Made by a program: the position numbers and the translations under genes. From NCBI RefSeq assembly GCF_025244765.1, contig NZ_CP104209.1, positions 2,796,501-2,860,500 on the forward strand: a DNA stretch of 64,000 bases, written 5' to 3'. Origin of the DNA: Empedobacter stercoris. GTDB lineage: Bacteria > Bacteroidota > Bacteroidia > Flavobacteriales > Weeksellaceae. The number at the start of each line of letters is the position of its first letter. Within the stretch, counting starts at the first letter, position 1. Under the pieces are notes generated by a model that was not told the origin of the DNA, ran no database searches, and saw only the letters and a program-made list of their open reading frames with translations. Below are positions 9,289-18,318 of the stretch, in pieces.

Positions 9289-10801
9289 TTGGACCGTTTT
9301 GATCCTTGGGTTTCTAATAGTAACCTTCGGAATTATGAACGTTTACAGTGTCAATCCAGATTTAGGTGAAAAACAGCTAATTTGGTTTGGACTTGGGATG
9401 GTCATGATTTTATGTTTGATCATTGCGAGTGGAAACAATCGTAATTTTTTCGAAATTTATAGTCCCGTTTTTTATATTGTCTCCTTAATCCTCTTGGTAG
9501 GGGTTTTGATTGTTGGTAAAGAAATTAATGGAGCAAAAGCTTGGTACCGTTTTGGTCCGTTGAGTTTGCAACCCGCTGAGTTTGCAAAAATTGGTACAGC
9601 TCTATTAATCGCTAATTTTATTAACCATTCTAATGCCAATTTAAAGGATATCAGTTTTGTAGGGAAAGTCTTGCTTGTTATTGCAATTCCAGTAGCTTTG
9701 ATTCTGTTGCAACCCGATTTAGGATCAGTGATTATTTTCTGTTCGTTTAGTATTGCGTTGTATCGAGAAGGATTAAACCCATGGATTATTATCGCACCCA
9801 TCATTTTATTGGTTATTTTCCTTATATCAATTGTACAAATTCCTTTTTATGTTTTATTAATTTTAGGATTTATAATTCTTACAATTGCACTATTAATTTT
9901 GGCTTTCAATTACAATCAAAATGTAATTGATGCGATGCATGGGATATTAATAGGACTATCGATTTTCTTTCTATTATTGATAGGAATTTGTTATTTGGTC
10001 GAAGATTTATCCGAATCAACGAGAGAATCTTTTGGACATCTTTTTCCTATGCGTGCTTTATTTTTCTCGGAACCAATCTTTTTTAACACTGTTTTCTTTG
10101 GATTAATTGGTTTTGCAATATCGATAATTCCTGTGTTAATTTTGAAGTTAACCGAACAAAAGGAAATGAATAATTCACCTTTCAAAACTCAAAATGGGTT
10201 GTCTGCAAACGTGTTGAATTTTAGTATTATTGTTTCGATTGTTTTATTATTATTTGCAAGTACGGTTAGTTTTATTTCACCTATTATTTTCGAAAAATTA
10301 CCAAAACACCAAAAAGAGCGTGTAATGGTTTTATACGAAGGAGAAGCAAAATACCGCGATACTTCTGGATATAACTTATTGTATGCAAAAACAGCAATCG
10401 GTTCGGGAGAATTATATGGAAAAGGATATAATCAAGGAACGATTAAGAAAGGAAGATTTGTGCCTGAACAACAAACAGATTATATTTTTACCGCAGTAGG
10501 CGAGGAGTGGGGCTTTATAGGAAGTACAGCTTTGGTTATTGTCTATGCCATTTTTGTGGGACGATTATTTTTCTTAGCCGAAAATCAAAAGAATAAGTTT
10601 GCACGATTTTATGGATACTCGGTTGCGTCAATTTTATTCTTTCACTTTTTTATCAATATTTCGATGGTAATCGGACTTTTCCCAACAGTTGGAATTCCCT
10701 TACCATTCTTTAGTTATGGGGGAAGTTCCTTATGGGGATTCACTATTTTGATAGGAATCTTCTTAATTATTCATTATAAGAACAGTCAAGGATTTATATA
10801 A
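9257..10801 (+). CDS. rodA: SEDS glycosyltransferase RodA, enlarged form
   Basis: RodA polymerizes glycan strands in the elongasome. The N-terminus (DWTVLILGFLIVTFGIMNVYS), RFGPLSLQPAEFAKI, LLQPDLGSVII, FVPEQQTDYIFTAVGEEWGF and GIPLPFFSYGGSSLWG are clear SEDS signatures. At 514 aa it is about 100 residues longer than the roughly 370-420 aa usual for RodA. The extra length lies between the fifth-helix region (about residue 180) and the large periplasmic loop (about 350), and is rich in hydrophobic helices. The start ATG lies inside mrdA. This is the last gene of the operon, followed by a bidirectional-looking terminator. Confidence 0.94.
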   Translation: MSQNRLLKGIDWTVLILGFLIVTFGIMNVYSVNPDLGEKQLIWFGLGMVMILCLIIASGNNRNFFEIYSPVFYIVSLILLVGVLIVGKEINGAKAWYRFGPLSLQPAEFAKIGTALLIANFINHSNANLKDISFVGKVLLVIAIPVALILLQPDLGSVIIFCSFSIALYREGLNPWIIIAPIILLVIFLISIVQIPFYVLLILGFIILTIALLILAFNYNQNVIDAMHGILIGLSIFFLLLIGICYLVEDLSESTRESFGHLFPMRALFFSEPIFFNTVFFGLIGFAISIIPVLILKLTEQKEMNNSPFKTQNGLSANVLNFSIIVSIVLLLFASTVSFISPIIFEKLPKHQKERVMVLYEGEAKYRDTSGYNLLYAKTAIGSGELYGKGYNQGTIKKGRFVPEQQTDYIFTAVGEEWGFIGSTALVIVYAIFVGRLFFLAENQKNKFARFYGYSVASILFFHFFINISMVIGLFPTVGIPLPFFSYGGSSLWGFTILIGIFLIIHYKNSQGFI

Positions 10802-10814
10802 AAACATATAGATT

Positions 10815-10848
10815 AAAAAAGCTACATTCTTAGAATGTAGCTTTTTTA
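10815..10848. terminator. Terminator between rodA and the convergent TlpA-like gene
   Basis: AAAAAAGCTACATTCT pairs with AGAATGTAGCTTTTTT. T-runs on both strands suggest it serves both converging transcripts. Confidence 0.85.
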
Positions 10849-10855
10849 GTTGTGA

Positions 10856-12148
10856 TTATTTCGATACTTCTAATTCAGAAATATGACTTACTTTTTTGAT
10901 TAATTTATTGTCTTTATCAATTAATAATAAAGTAGGAGTAGATTCAATTCCAAATTCTGCAGCAATTGGTGAATCCCATCTCAAGAGATCAGAATAATTG
11001 TACCACGAGAAATCTTTTGTAGCACTTTCAAAGGCATTTTGATCATAGTCTAAAGAGATTGCAACTATTTCACCACCTTTTGCTTTAAAGTCTTTGTAAA
11101 ACTCTTTAATATGAGGAACCTCTTGTTGACAAGCAGGACACCAAGACGCCCAAAATACAATTAGTTTTTGATTGGTTTTAATATCATACAATGATTTCTT
11201 TCCCTTTACAGCTTTATCAAATGTGATATTTGGAACCTGTTGACCAACTTGTATTAAACTAACACCAGCTATCTTCTTTAATTGATCTGTAACTTTTCCT
11301 TTTAGTCCATTTATTTTTTCACCATATTTTTGATGAAAATTAACATATTCTTTTTTTGGAACAAATTTTAGAATTGCCGTCAAAACATTTTGACCTCTTG
11401 TAGTTTCAATATTTGTTTTTTCTAAGATTTCATCTGTCGCAGCAATCAAATTATCTTCGATATTTTGGTTGCCTGCAGTTGATAGTTTCGTATTGATATA
11501 AGCAAAAATCAAATCATTGAACATCCCAGATTGCTCTAAGCGATGATCATCATTTGAAAAATGATTCAGAATCGATTCTACAGTCGAAGCATTTCTATTA
11601 TTTTGTGCTTGTTGCTTTAGATCATTTAACTCATTTATATAAGTGACTAAATCAGAAAATTTTTCACTTCTTTTTAAATCATTGATTCGTTTATCTTCTT
11701 TTACCATTGCCATGTAAAACTCATCCGTAGGTTTATACATTCGCATTAAATATGGAAAAACTTGATTTTGAATTTCGTTTAATGGTTGTAACGCCAAAAC
11801 TTTATTATATTCATTTTGTGCACTACCTTCAATAACTTGAAGTTTAGAATTTATTTCTTGACCTGTAACTGTTTTAAATTTCAAATCTTTGTTATCTGTC
11901 AGTAACGATAAATTTTCTCCTGTTGGTAAATTGATACGTACAAAACCATTGTATTTTGATGGTACTTTTGCAGTGAAATTACCATTGTTGTCAGTTTTGG
12001 AATTGTTGATTAATTTCAATTCAGCATTTTCGTAAACCTTTACTAAAACTGGTTTATTGGCGTAATTTTCTAATTGACCAGAAATTGTAAACTGTCCAAA
12101 AACAGAGCTTCCTAAAACAATAAGAGGAATTAAAAATTTATTTTTCAT
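10856..12148 (-). CDS. TlpA-like thiol-disulfide oxidoreductase with DUF4369-type N-terminus
   Basis: This is an exported thioredoxin-fold protein of 430 aa. It has a signal peptide (MKNKFLIPLIVLGSSVFGQ) and an N-terminal beta-rich domain in the style of Bacteroidetes DUF4369 (ISGQLENYANKPVLVKVYEN). A long helical middle follows, then a C-terminal AhpC/TSA-thioredoxin domain with LIVFWASWCPACQQEVPHI. The redox pair is C337 and C340. Substrates are unknown; the family reduces or relays disulfides in the periplasm. A terminator hairpin lies between it and the upstream small gene, so it probably has its own promoter. Confidence 0.88.
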   Translation of the reverse strand: MKNKFLIPLIVLGSSVFGQFTISGQLENYANKPVLVKVYENAELKLINNSKTDNNGNFTAKVPSKYNGFVRINLPTGENLSLLTDNKDLKFKTVTGQEINSKLQVIEGSAQNEYNKVLALQPLNEIQNQVFPYLMRMYKPTDEFYMAMVKEDKRINDLKRSEKFSDLVTYINELNDLKQQAQNNRNASTVESILNHFSNDDHRLEQSGMFNDLIFAYINTKLSTAGNQNIEDNLIAATDEILEKTNIETTRGQNVLTAILKFVPKKEYVNFHQKYGEKINGLKGKVTDQLKKIAGVSLIQVGQQVPNITFDKAVKGKKSLYDIKTNQKLIVFWASWCPACQQEVPHIKEFYKDFKAKGGEIVAISLDYDQNAFESATKDFSWYNYSDLLRWDSPIAAEFGIESTPTLLLIDKDNKLIKKVSHISELEVSK

Positions 12149-12162
12149 AATTTTTTGTGATA

Positions 12163-12194
12163 TAAAAAAACCTCAATCATTTGATTGAGGTTTA
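12163..12194 (-). terminator. Terminator after the small membrane-protein gene
   Basis: AAACCTCAATCA pairs with TGATTGAGGTTT, with a T-run on the minus strand, between the genes at 12214-12450 and 10856-12148. Confidence 0.8.
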
Positions 12195-12213
12195 AAAGTA
12201 TGATTATTATTAA

Positions 12214-12450
12214 TTAAATCAAAGATTTTTTGTATTTGTTCATAGCGAAATATACAACAGCTACTGCAATTGCAAATCCAATTAAATAAATTGTATACTC
12301 ATCGATTGGAGTTGCTGGATTTCCAGGAGTATTTGTATCTGGAGGTGGTGGACCACAATCTGGATCTAGAGGATCGCACCCTTGAGCATATGTTGTTAGA
12401 GCAAATACATTAAATATAAATAAGGTTAGTAGTAATCTAAAATTTTTCAT
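12214..12450 (-). CDS. Small exported Pro/Asp-rich protein with C-terminal membrane anchor
   Basis: I do not recognise a named family. The 78-aa product has a signal peptide (MKNFRLLLTLFIFNVFALTTYAQ), a short linker rich in Pro and Asp with two Cys (GCDPLDPDCGPPPPDTNTPG), then PIDEYTIYLIGFAIAVAVVYF as a membrane helix ending in KKSLI. Similar tiny proteins commonly sit beside T9SS cargo genes in Flavobacteriia (recollection, not tested). It lies 15 bp downstream of the T9SS cargo gene and ends before a terminator, so the two are probably cotranscribed. Confidence 0.75.
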   Translation of the reverse strand: MKNFRLLLTLFIFNVFALTTYAQGCDPLDPDCGPPPPDTNTPGNPATPIDEYTIYLIGFAIAVAVVYFAMNKYKKSLI

Positions 12451-12465
12451 AAGGTTAGCGGTTTA

Positions 12466-14526
12466 TTAATTAATTGTTTTTTGAGATACAACTTTTCCAT
12501 CTTTATATGTAATAACTACTACATGTACTCCTGTAGTAAGATTTAATTTGTAATCTGAGTTAGTAGAAATATCTACATTACGAGAAATTAATCTTCCTGT
12601 TATATCATAAATTTCAATCTTGGCATTTGTATTTTTATCCTCAAAACGAACGTATTTGTTCGTCTTATCTTTATAAATATAAGTTGCATTATTTTTATTT
12701 AAATCATCAGTTCCCAAAACTAGAGGAGCTTCATTCCAATAAAGCTCAAATTGATCATTTATGTTAGGATTTGCAACAAATTTTATCTGAGTATTAGCAT
12801 CTACTTCAACAACATTATTTTTAGATTTATCTAATAAATAGTATTTACCGACAGAAAAGTTATCCACTCTATTTAAAATTGATTGTTCAAATAATCTTAA
12901 ATTGATCGTATAGTTATGCCCTTCAATTAAATTATTAAATCCAATACCGATTGGTTTTCCTATATAATCTAGCGAGTTAAATTGGTTCAATAAAGTTTGT
13001 GAGTTAGTTACAATAGTTCCATCATTTTTTTCTTCAAAAATGAATATTGGATTTTTTGAAATAGATTCATTTACTGAATTCCCTGTAGTATAAAAATTTG
13101 AGTTCACTAAATAAGCAGCATCTCCAAGTATTGAATTATCTTCCAATAAAAATAATTCTAACTGAGTAAAATCATTACCTGCAATTAAACCTTTACTTTG
13201 TAAGCTTGTATCTTCTAGTAAATTATAACTACTTGTGTCGTTACTCGATCTAGCATAAAGGCCTGAAGTGCTTCCATTTGTAAAGTCATAAATAAAAGTT
13301 TTTTGTCTATCCGTTATATTAAAATTTGCTGTAACGATATTACTACCACCATTATTAGCTTTAAGCATTGTATAGTAATCAATTTCGAAGTACTCAAATG
13401 GTTTAACTATTAAAGCGTCAGGATTTCCTGCCCAAAAATATGGATTAGCTCCAGTTTCAGATTTTTGTAAATAAGCAGTAATTCTAGTCGTGTTAGTATT
13501 ACTTCCACCTGTTTGATCATCCCAGTTAACAGAGTAATTATTAGCTAATTTATGTATTCTGAATTTAATTGTAGTAGGTTCAAAAGTTTCAGTAGGACCT
13601 TTAATCGCTCCATTAACAACAAATTTTATCCAAGAATTAGCAATAGATACATCACTTAAATCCAAATTTGATGTAAATGGATTTGAAAAACGATGTAAAT
13701 TCTTTCCATAGCGAGAATTTGTATCAGGAGCATTATTTCCTAAGTATGATACGAACTCCTCGTTATAATTATTTCTAAGATTTTTCCAATTACCCCAAGT
13801 TAATTCAGAAAACTGTTCTTTAGTTTTATTTACAATTCCACTTTCGACATTGTTTAATGTTACAGCTTTGTTATTTGGCTTACCGTAAGTAGCGAATTTA
13901 TTTGAAGCTGATATTCCTTCAAGAAAACTTTTAAAGGCACCATTCATTGTATTAATAGTGTAGTTAGCACCAGCAACTACATCTGTTCCTTTAGGAACAT
14001 TATCATATTCTGTTTCTTTAACATCCCAAGCAAGTATCGTTTGGTTATATCTGTTAGTTCCACAGTTCGAATTTACAGCACACTCTCCTCTAAATGCAGA
14101 AGAGTTAGAAGTAATATTATTAATTATATTTTCAATTTTATCATCTTGATAAGGTAAACCAAATGGGTAATAATCATTTAGAGATTGATTGATATTAGAT
14201 CTTTCGATTGCTAATTGTCCAGAAACAGAAGATGCTTGATCAATTATTAATTGACCATATTCCGTACTAGTATTGTACTTATTGACGAAGTTTTTACCAA
14301 TAGTATTTTGGTTATTAAAATTACCTCTAACTTGAATGTTTCCTTCGTTGATTATTTTTTCTGTAGTTCCTGCTGTAGCATCAGTTGTAACATTTACATT
14401 TCCACCATTGTAGAAAAGTGTATTTGGATTTACTTTAACAACAACTGCATCTTTAATATAGGTATCTTGCGCAGAAGCACTATACATTGCACTTAATGCA
14501 AATAAAGCAAGTAGATTCTTTTTCAT
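12466..14526 (-). CDS. T9SS cargo protein with type A sorting domain
   Basis: This 686-aa secreted surface protein of unknown activity has a signal peptide (MKKNLLALFALSAMYSASAQ). The body is rich in Asn, Thr and Ser and predicted to be beta-structured. It ends in a Por-type C-terminal domain of about 70 residues with AKIEIYDITGRLISRN and TGVHVVVITYKDGKVVSQKTI, the signal recognised by type IX secretion. The segment NPFTSNLDLSDVSIAN resembles GNPYASPLSLDALIAAN in the protein at 61450, so the two may belong to one surface-protein family. A -7 box lies 51 bp upstream. Confidence 0.85.
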   Translation of the reverse strand: MKKNLLALFALSAMYSASAQDTYIKDAVVVKVNPNTLFYNGGNVNVTTDATAGTTEKIINEGNIQVRGNFNNQNTIGKNFVNKYNTSTEYGQLIIDQASSVSGQLAIERSNINQSLNDYYPFGLPYQDDKIENIINNITSNSSAFRGECAVNSNCGTNRYNQTILAWDVKETEYDNVPKGTDVVAGANYTINTMNGAFKSFLEGISASNKFATYGKPNNKAVTLNNVESGIVNKTKEQFSELTWGNWKNLRNNYNEEFVSYLGNNAPDTNSRYGKNLHRFSNPFTSNLDLSDVSIANSWIKFVVNGAIKGPTETFEPTTIKFRIHKLANNYSVNWDDQTGGSNTNTTRITAYLQKSETGANPYFWAGNPDALIVKPFEYFEIDYYTMLKANNGGSNIVTANFNITDRQKTFIYDFTNGSTSGLYARSSNDTSSYNLLEDTSLQSKGLIAGNDFTQLELFLLEDNSILGDAAYLVNSNFYTTGNSVNESISKNPIFIFEEKNDGTIVTNSQTLLNQFNSLDYIGKPIGIGFNNLIEGHNYTINLRLFEQSILNRVDNFSVGKYYLLDKSKNNVVEVDANTQIKFVANPNINDQFELYWNEAPLVLGTDDLNKNNATYIYKDKTNKYVRFEDKNTNAKIEIYDITGRLISRNVDISTNSDYKLNLTTGVHVVVITYKDGKVVSQKTIN

Positions 14527-14577
14527 ATATTATGTTATTTTTGGTTAGGTATCCTTTAAATTTTATTAAAATCAATA

Positions 14578-14585
14578 CAAATATA
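14578..14585 (-). promoter_or_regulatory. -7 box for the T9SS cargo gene
   Basis: CAAATATA is TATATTTG on the coding strand, 51 bp before the ATG. No well-spaced -33 was found. Confidence 0.45.
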
Positions 14586-14621
14586 AACAAAACTTTTATT
14601 AAAAAGTTACTATACAATTAA

Positions 14622-15770
14622 TTATATTATAACCTTCTCTGGTAAATCTTTAATGTTATACATTAAGTCTGTAAAAATTTCTTCCGTAACTGCTCGTAAT
14701 CCACGAGCTCCTAAACCCAATTCATTGGCACGGTCTACAATTTTATTTAGGGTTTCGTCCGTCACTATAAGCTCTTTTTCATCTAAGGCAAATAGCTTTG
14801 TATATTGTTTGATAAGCGAGTTTTTTGGTTCAGTCAAAATAGCTCTCATCGCTTCTTTATCTAACGCTTTAAGATAAGTAATAATAGGCAAACGTCCAAT
14901 TAATTCTGGAATAATACCAAAGTTTTTCAAATCTTGTGCGTTTACTTCGTCCAAAAGATTTTCGACTTCTTTTTGATCGTCGTTTTTAAAACCAATTACA
15001 TGTTTTTTCAAACGATCTGCAATGTGTTTTTCAATTCCAGAAAAAGCACCTCCAGCTATAAATAAAATATCTTTTGTATTAACTTCTATAAATTTTTGGT
15101 CAGGGTGTTTACGTCCTCCTTTTGGTGGAACATTAACCACAGTTCCTTCCAGAATTTTAAGTAAAGCTTGTTGAACGCCTTCTCCAGAAACGTCTCTAGT
15201 AATAGAAGGATTATCGCTTTTTCGTGCTATTTTATCTACTTCGTCGATAAAAACGATCCCTTTTTCAGCAAGTTCTAAATTGTAATCTGCAGCTTGTAAA
15301 AGTCTAGTTAAAATACTTTCTACATCTTCTCCTACATATCCTGCTTCTGTCAATACAGTTGCATCAACAATTGCAAATGGTACATTTAATAATTTAGCAA
15401 TTGTTTTTGCTAATAATGTTTTTCCACTTCCAGTTTCTCCAACTAAAATAACGTTCGATTTGTCAATCTCAACATCATTATCTTTGTCCAGTAATATTCT
15501 TTTATAGTGATTGTAAACTGCAACAGACAATATTTTTTTTGCCTGATCTTGACCAATCACATAATCATCTAAAAACTCCTTAATTTCTTTAGGTGATTTT
15601 AAAGTTAGAGGTTTTATCAAATCGTTATTTGCATTAAATTTCGATTCTTCTAAAACAATACCATGCGCTTGCTCAATACAATTATCACAAATATTACCGT
15701 CAATTCCAGACACTAAAATATTTACTTCGTTTCTGCTTTTTCCGCAAAAAGAGCACTTATTTTCTTCCAA
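14622..15770 (-). CDS. clpX: ATP-dependent Clp protease ATP-binding subunit ClpX
   Basis: ClpX is the AAA+ unfoldase that feeds substrates to ClpP. The 382-aa protein has the N-terminal Cys4 zinc finger ([19 protein letters not shown]), Walker A ([12 protein letters not shown]), Walker B ([12 protein letters not shown]), the pore-loop region ([13 protein letters not shown]) and sensor 2 (LGARGLRAV). It stops right after [11 protein letters not shown], some 25-30 residues earlier than most ClpX proteins (about 405-425 aa). It has its own -7 box and is separated from the upstream clpP by a terminator. Confidence 0.95.
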   Translation of the reverse strand: MEENKCSFCGKSRNEVNILVSGIDGNICDNCIEQAHGIVLEESKFNANNDLIKPLTLKSPKEIKEFLDDYVIGQDQAKKILSVAVYNHYKRILLDKDNDVEIDKSNVILVGETGSGKTLLAKTIAKLLNVPFAIVDATVLTEAGYVGEDVESILTRLLQAADYNLELAEKGIVFIDEVDKIARKSDNPSITRDVSGEGVQQALLKILEGTVVNVPPKGGRKHPDQKFIEVNTKDILFIAGGAFSGIEKHIADRLKKHVIGFKNDDQKEVENLLDEVNAQDLKNFGIIPELIGRLPIITYLKALDKEAMRAILTEPKNSLIKQYTKLFALDEKELIVTDETLNKIVDRANELGLGARGLRAVTEEIFTDLMYNIKDLPEKVII

Positions 15771-15792
15771 TTTTTTATACTTAATTAAGCTG

Positions 15793-15800
15793 CAAAGGTA
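15793..15800 (-). promoter_or_regulatory. -7 box for clpX
   Basis: CAAAGGTA is TACCTTTG on the clpX strand, 22 bp upstream of its start. Confidence 0.5.
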
Positions 15801-15946
15801 CTTATTTTGTTTTAGATAGAAAATATTTCTTTGTTAATTTGTAGATGTTTTTAAGTATGTTTATATAGGGCTTTATAATCTGCTTTTTATAACTGTTGTT
15901 TTTTACTCATTTCTATTGATTTACTACGTTTTTACTTGTAGAAAAT

Positions 15947-15981
15947 AAAAAAGGATTCTAAATAATTAGAATCCTTTTTTG
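15947..15981 (-). terminator. Terminator after clpP
   Basis: AAAAAAGGATTCTA pairs with TAGAATCCTTTTTT. It lies 23 bp past the clpP stop and before clpX. Confidence 0.85.
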
Positions 15982-16003
15982 TTATAATGTTTGAATTAGA
16001 ATT

Positions 16004-16669
16004 TTACTTTCGAGGTAACAAAACTTCGTCAATCATTCCATATTCTTTTGCTTCTATAGAAGTCATCCAGTAATCACGTTCACCATCTTTTTCGATTTGC
16101 TCGAAAGTTTGACCAGAATGGGTTGCAAGAATGTCGTATAATTCTTTTTTCAATTTCAAGATTTCTTTCAATGTGATTTCCATATCAGTTGCTTGACCTT
16201 GAGCACCACCTAATGGTTGGTGAATCATCACGCGAGAGTGTTTTAGAGCCGAACGTTTTCCTGCTGCTCCTGCACATAATAGAACTGCTCCCATAGAAGC
16301 GGCCATACCTGTACAAATTGTCGCAACATCAGGTTTTACCAACTGCATCGTGTCGTAAATCCCTAATCCTGCATATACACCACCACCTGGTGAGTTAACA
16401 TAAATTTGAATGTCTTTTGTGGCATCTACACTTTCTAAGAACAATAATTGCGCTTGAATGATGTTTGCAATTTGATCATCGATTCCTGTTCCTAAAAAGA
16501 TAATTCTATCCATCATCAATCGAGAGAAAACGTCCATTTGTGCAACGTTCAATTTTCTTTCTTCAACAATGTAAGGCGTTGTGTTTTGGATATAACTCTC
16601 CATATGTAAAGAGCTAATTCCTTTGTCTAACAGCGCATATTTTTTAAATTCTTCTCCTACGTTTTTCAT
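16004..16669 (-). CDS. clpP: ATP-dependent Clp protease proteolytic subunit
   Basis: ClpP is the tetradecameric serine peptidase of ClpXP. The 221-aa sequence contains the catalytic triad: S125 in [13 protein letters not shown]150 in [10 protein letters not shown] and D199 in GERDYWM. The oligomerization and hydrophobic-pocket segments ([20 protein letters not shown]) are intact. A leader of about 30 residues precedes the core and may be processed. It sits 50 bp downstream of tig, so tig-clpP is probably one transcript. Confidence 0.97.
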   Translation of the reverse strand: MKNVGEEFKKYALLDKGISSLHMESYIQNTTPYIVEERKLNVAQMDVFSRLMMDRIIFLGTGIDDQIANIIQAQLLFLESVDATKDIQIYVNSPGGGVYAGLGIYDTMQLVKPDVATICTGMAASMGAVLLCAGAAGKRSALKHSRVMIHQPLGGAQGQATDMEITLKEILKLKKELYDILATHSGQTFEQIEKDGERDYWMTSIEAKEYGMIDEVLLPRK

Positions 16670-16719
16670 TATTCAATTTAGATTTTAAATGAAAGGTATA
16701 AAGAATTTTTTAGAAGTGA

Positions 16720-18039
16720 TTAAGCTTCTGCCAATTCTTTATTTTTTTCAGTAATGATGTCAACAAACTCGTCAAATGTTACTTCTTTTTCGTTCAATTT
16801 TACATTGTTTTTAAAGATGTCTAACATTTTGTCTGTAAACACTTGGTATGATAAACGGTTGTATTCTTCCTGATTTTGTAAAGCAGACATTGCAATTTGT
16901 TGTAATGTATCTTCTGGAATAGAATTTTGACCGTACATTTTTAATTGATCTTTGATCGCAGCAAAAGCAGCTTCTTTTACTTCTTCAGCATTTACTTCAA
17001 CATTATTCAATTCAGCAATTTTAGCTTCGATTAATTGGTAACGTAAACCTTTGTCCATTTTAGCCAATTCTTCTTTTGCTTGCTCTTCAGAAGTTACATT
17101 TTCGTTAGAAGAAATTAACCATTTAGTTAAAAATTCTGTTGGTAAATCAAACTGAACTGTCTCTAGTAATTTAGCGACAACATCGTTGATAATTTGTTTG
17201 TCAGATTCTTTGTTGTACATGTTTTCTGACTCTTCTTTGATTTTGTTACGGAAAGCTTCTTCTGAATCTACAGCTCCTTCTCCATAAACTTTATCAAATA
17301 ATTCTTGGTTAACTTCTGCTTTTTCTGCTTTGTTAATTTCTTTGATTGTATAAGTTACTTTAGTTCCTTCTTCAGTAACTTCTGTGTTCAATTGTTGAGC
17401 AGCTTCTTCAGCAGTGTCAAAAATATCGTTAGAATTTACTTCTACAACATCACCAACTTTTTTACCAATAAATGCAGAAGCATCTTTTAATTCTTCTAAA
17501 CGGATAAATGTTGGTTTAGTTTCTTGACCTTCTACAGCAGCTTCTACTTTTAATACTGCTTCTGCTTCAGCTTCAGCTAATGATTTTAATGATCCAAAAC
17601 GAGCAGCGAAGTTGTCAACATATTTTTGGATTTCGTCTTCAGCAACTTTTACTTTGTAGCTTTCAACTTCAACTTTAGATAAGTCAACCTCAAATTCAGG
17701 AGCTAATCCTAATTCGAAATCAAATGATAATTGATCAGCATTCCAATCAACTTCTTTCATTACAGGAACTGGATTTCCTAAGATTGATAATTTTTCTGTG
17801 TTGATGTAGTCAGAAACACTTTTTTGTAAGATTTCGTTAACTGTATCAAAAATAACAGCTTGCTCGTATTGTTTTTTTACAAAACTCATTGGAACTTGCC
17901 CTTTACGGAATCCTTTGATGTTAGCTGTTTTTCTGTATTGGTTCAATACATCAACTACTTTCTCTTGATAATCTGCCTTGTCAACAGTTACAGTTAATAC
18001 TGCGTTTAATTTGTCTGTTGTATTTTTAGTAATATTCAT
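16720..18039 (-). CDS. tig: Trigger factor, ribosome-associated chaperone
   Basis: Trigger factor binds nascent chains at the ribosome exit. The 439-aa protein has the N-terminal ribosome-binding domain with the signature-like NIKGFRKGQVPMSFVKKQYE (residues about 38-57), a degenerate PPIase/FKBP region in the middle, and a helical C-terminal chaperone domain rich in Glu and Lys. The middle domain is divergent, as usual in Bacteroidetes. A -7 box lies 20 bp upstream and clpP follows. Confidence 0.93.
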   Translation of the reverse strand: MNITKNTTDKLNAVLTVTVDKADYQEKVVDVLNQYRKTANIKGFRKGQVPMSFVKKQYEQAVIFDTVNEILQKSVSDYINTEKLSILGNPVPVMKEVDWNADQLSFDFELGLAPEFEVDLSKVEVESYKVKVAEDEIQKYVDNFAARFGSLKSLAEAEAEAVLKVEAAVEGQETKPTFIRLEELKDASAFIGKKVGDVVEVNSNDIFDTAEEAAQQLNTEVTEEGTKVTYTIKEINKAEKAEVNQELFDKVYGEGAVDSEEAFRNKIKEESENMYNKESDKQIINDVVAKLLETVQFDLPTEFLTKWLISSNENVTSEEQAKEELAKMDKGLRYQLIEAKIAELNNVEVNAEEVKEAAFAAIKDQLKMYGQNSIPEDTLQQIAMSALQNQEEYNRLSYQVFTDKMLDIFKNNVKLNEKEVTFDEFVDIITEKNKELAEA

Positions 18040-18058
18040 CTACCTTAAATTTGGAGTG

Positions 18059-18066
18059 CAAATGTA
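18059..18066 (-). promoter_or_regulatory. -7 box for tig-clpP
   Basis: CAAATGTA is TACATTTG on the tig strand, 20 bp before the ATG. Confidence 0.5.
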
Positions 18067-18264
18067 TAAAATTTTAATCATTTTTAATAGAAGAAAAAGA
18101 AAATCCAAGCAATTCATTCTCTATAAATTAACAATTGAGATTGAATCTTATCAAATTGTTTAGATTTAGATTTTTAGTTGTCTTGATTATAATTTATTAT
18201 TCACAAATTTTGATTGATATTTTCAATAATTAAGCCAATAGAAATCAACTGTCAGATTGACATA

Positions 18265-18299
18265 AAAAAAGTCCAGCAGAATAATCTACTGGACTTTTA
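18265..18299 (-). terminator. Terminator after accC
   Basis: AAAGTCCAG.AGA pairs with TCT.CTGGACTTT (one mismatch near the loop), with a T-run on the minus strand, just past the accC stop. Confidence 0.8.
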
Positions 18300-18318
18300 T
18301 ATTTAGAATGCTATAATT

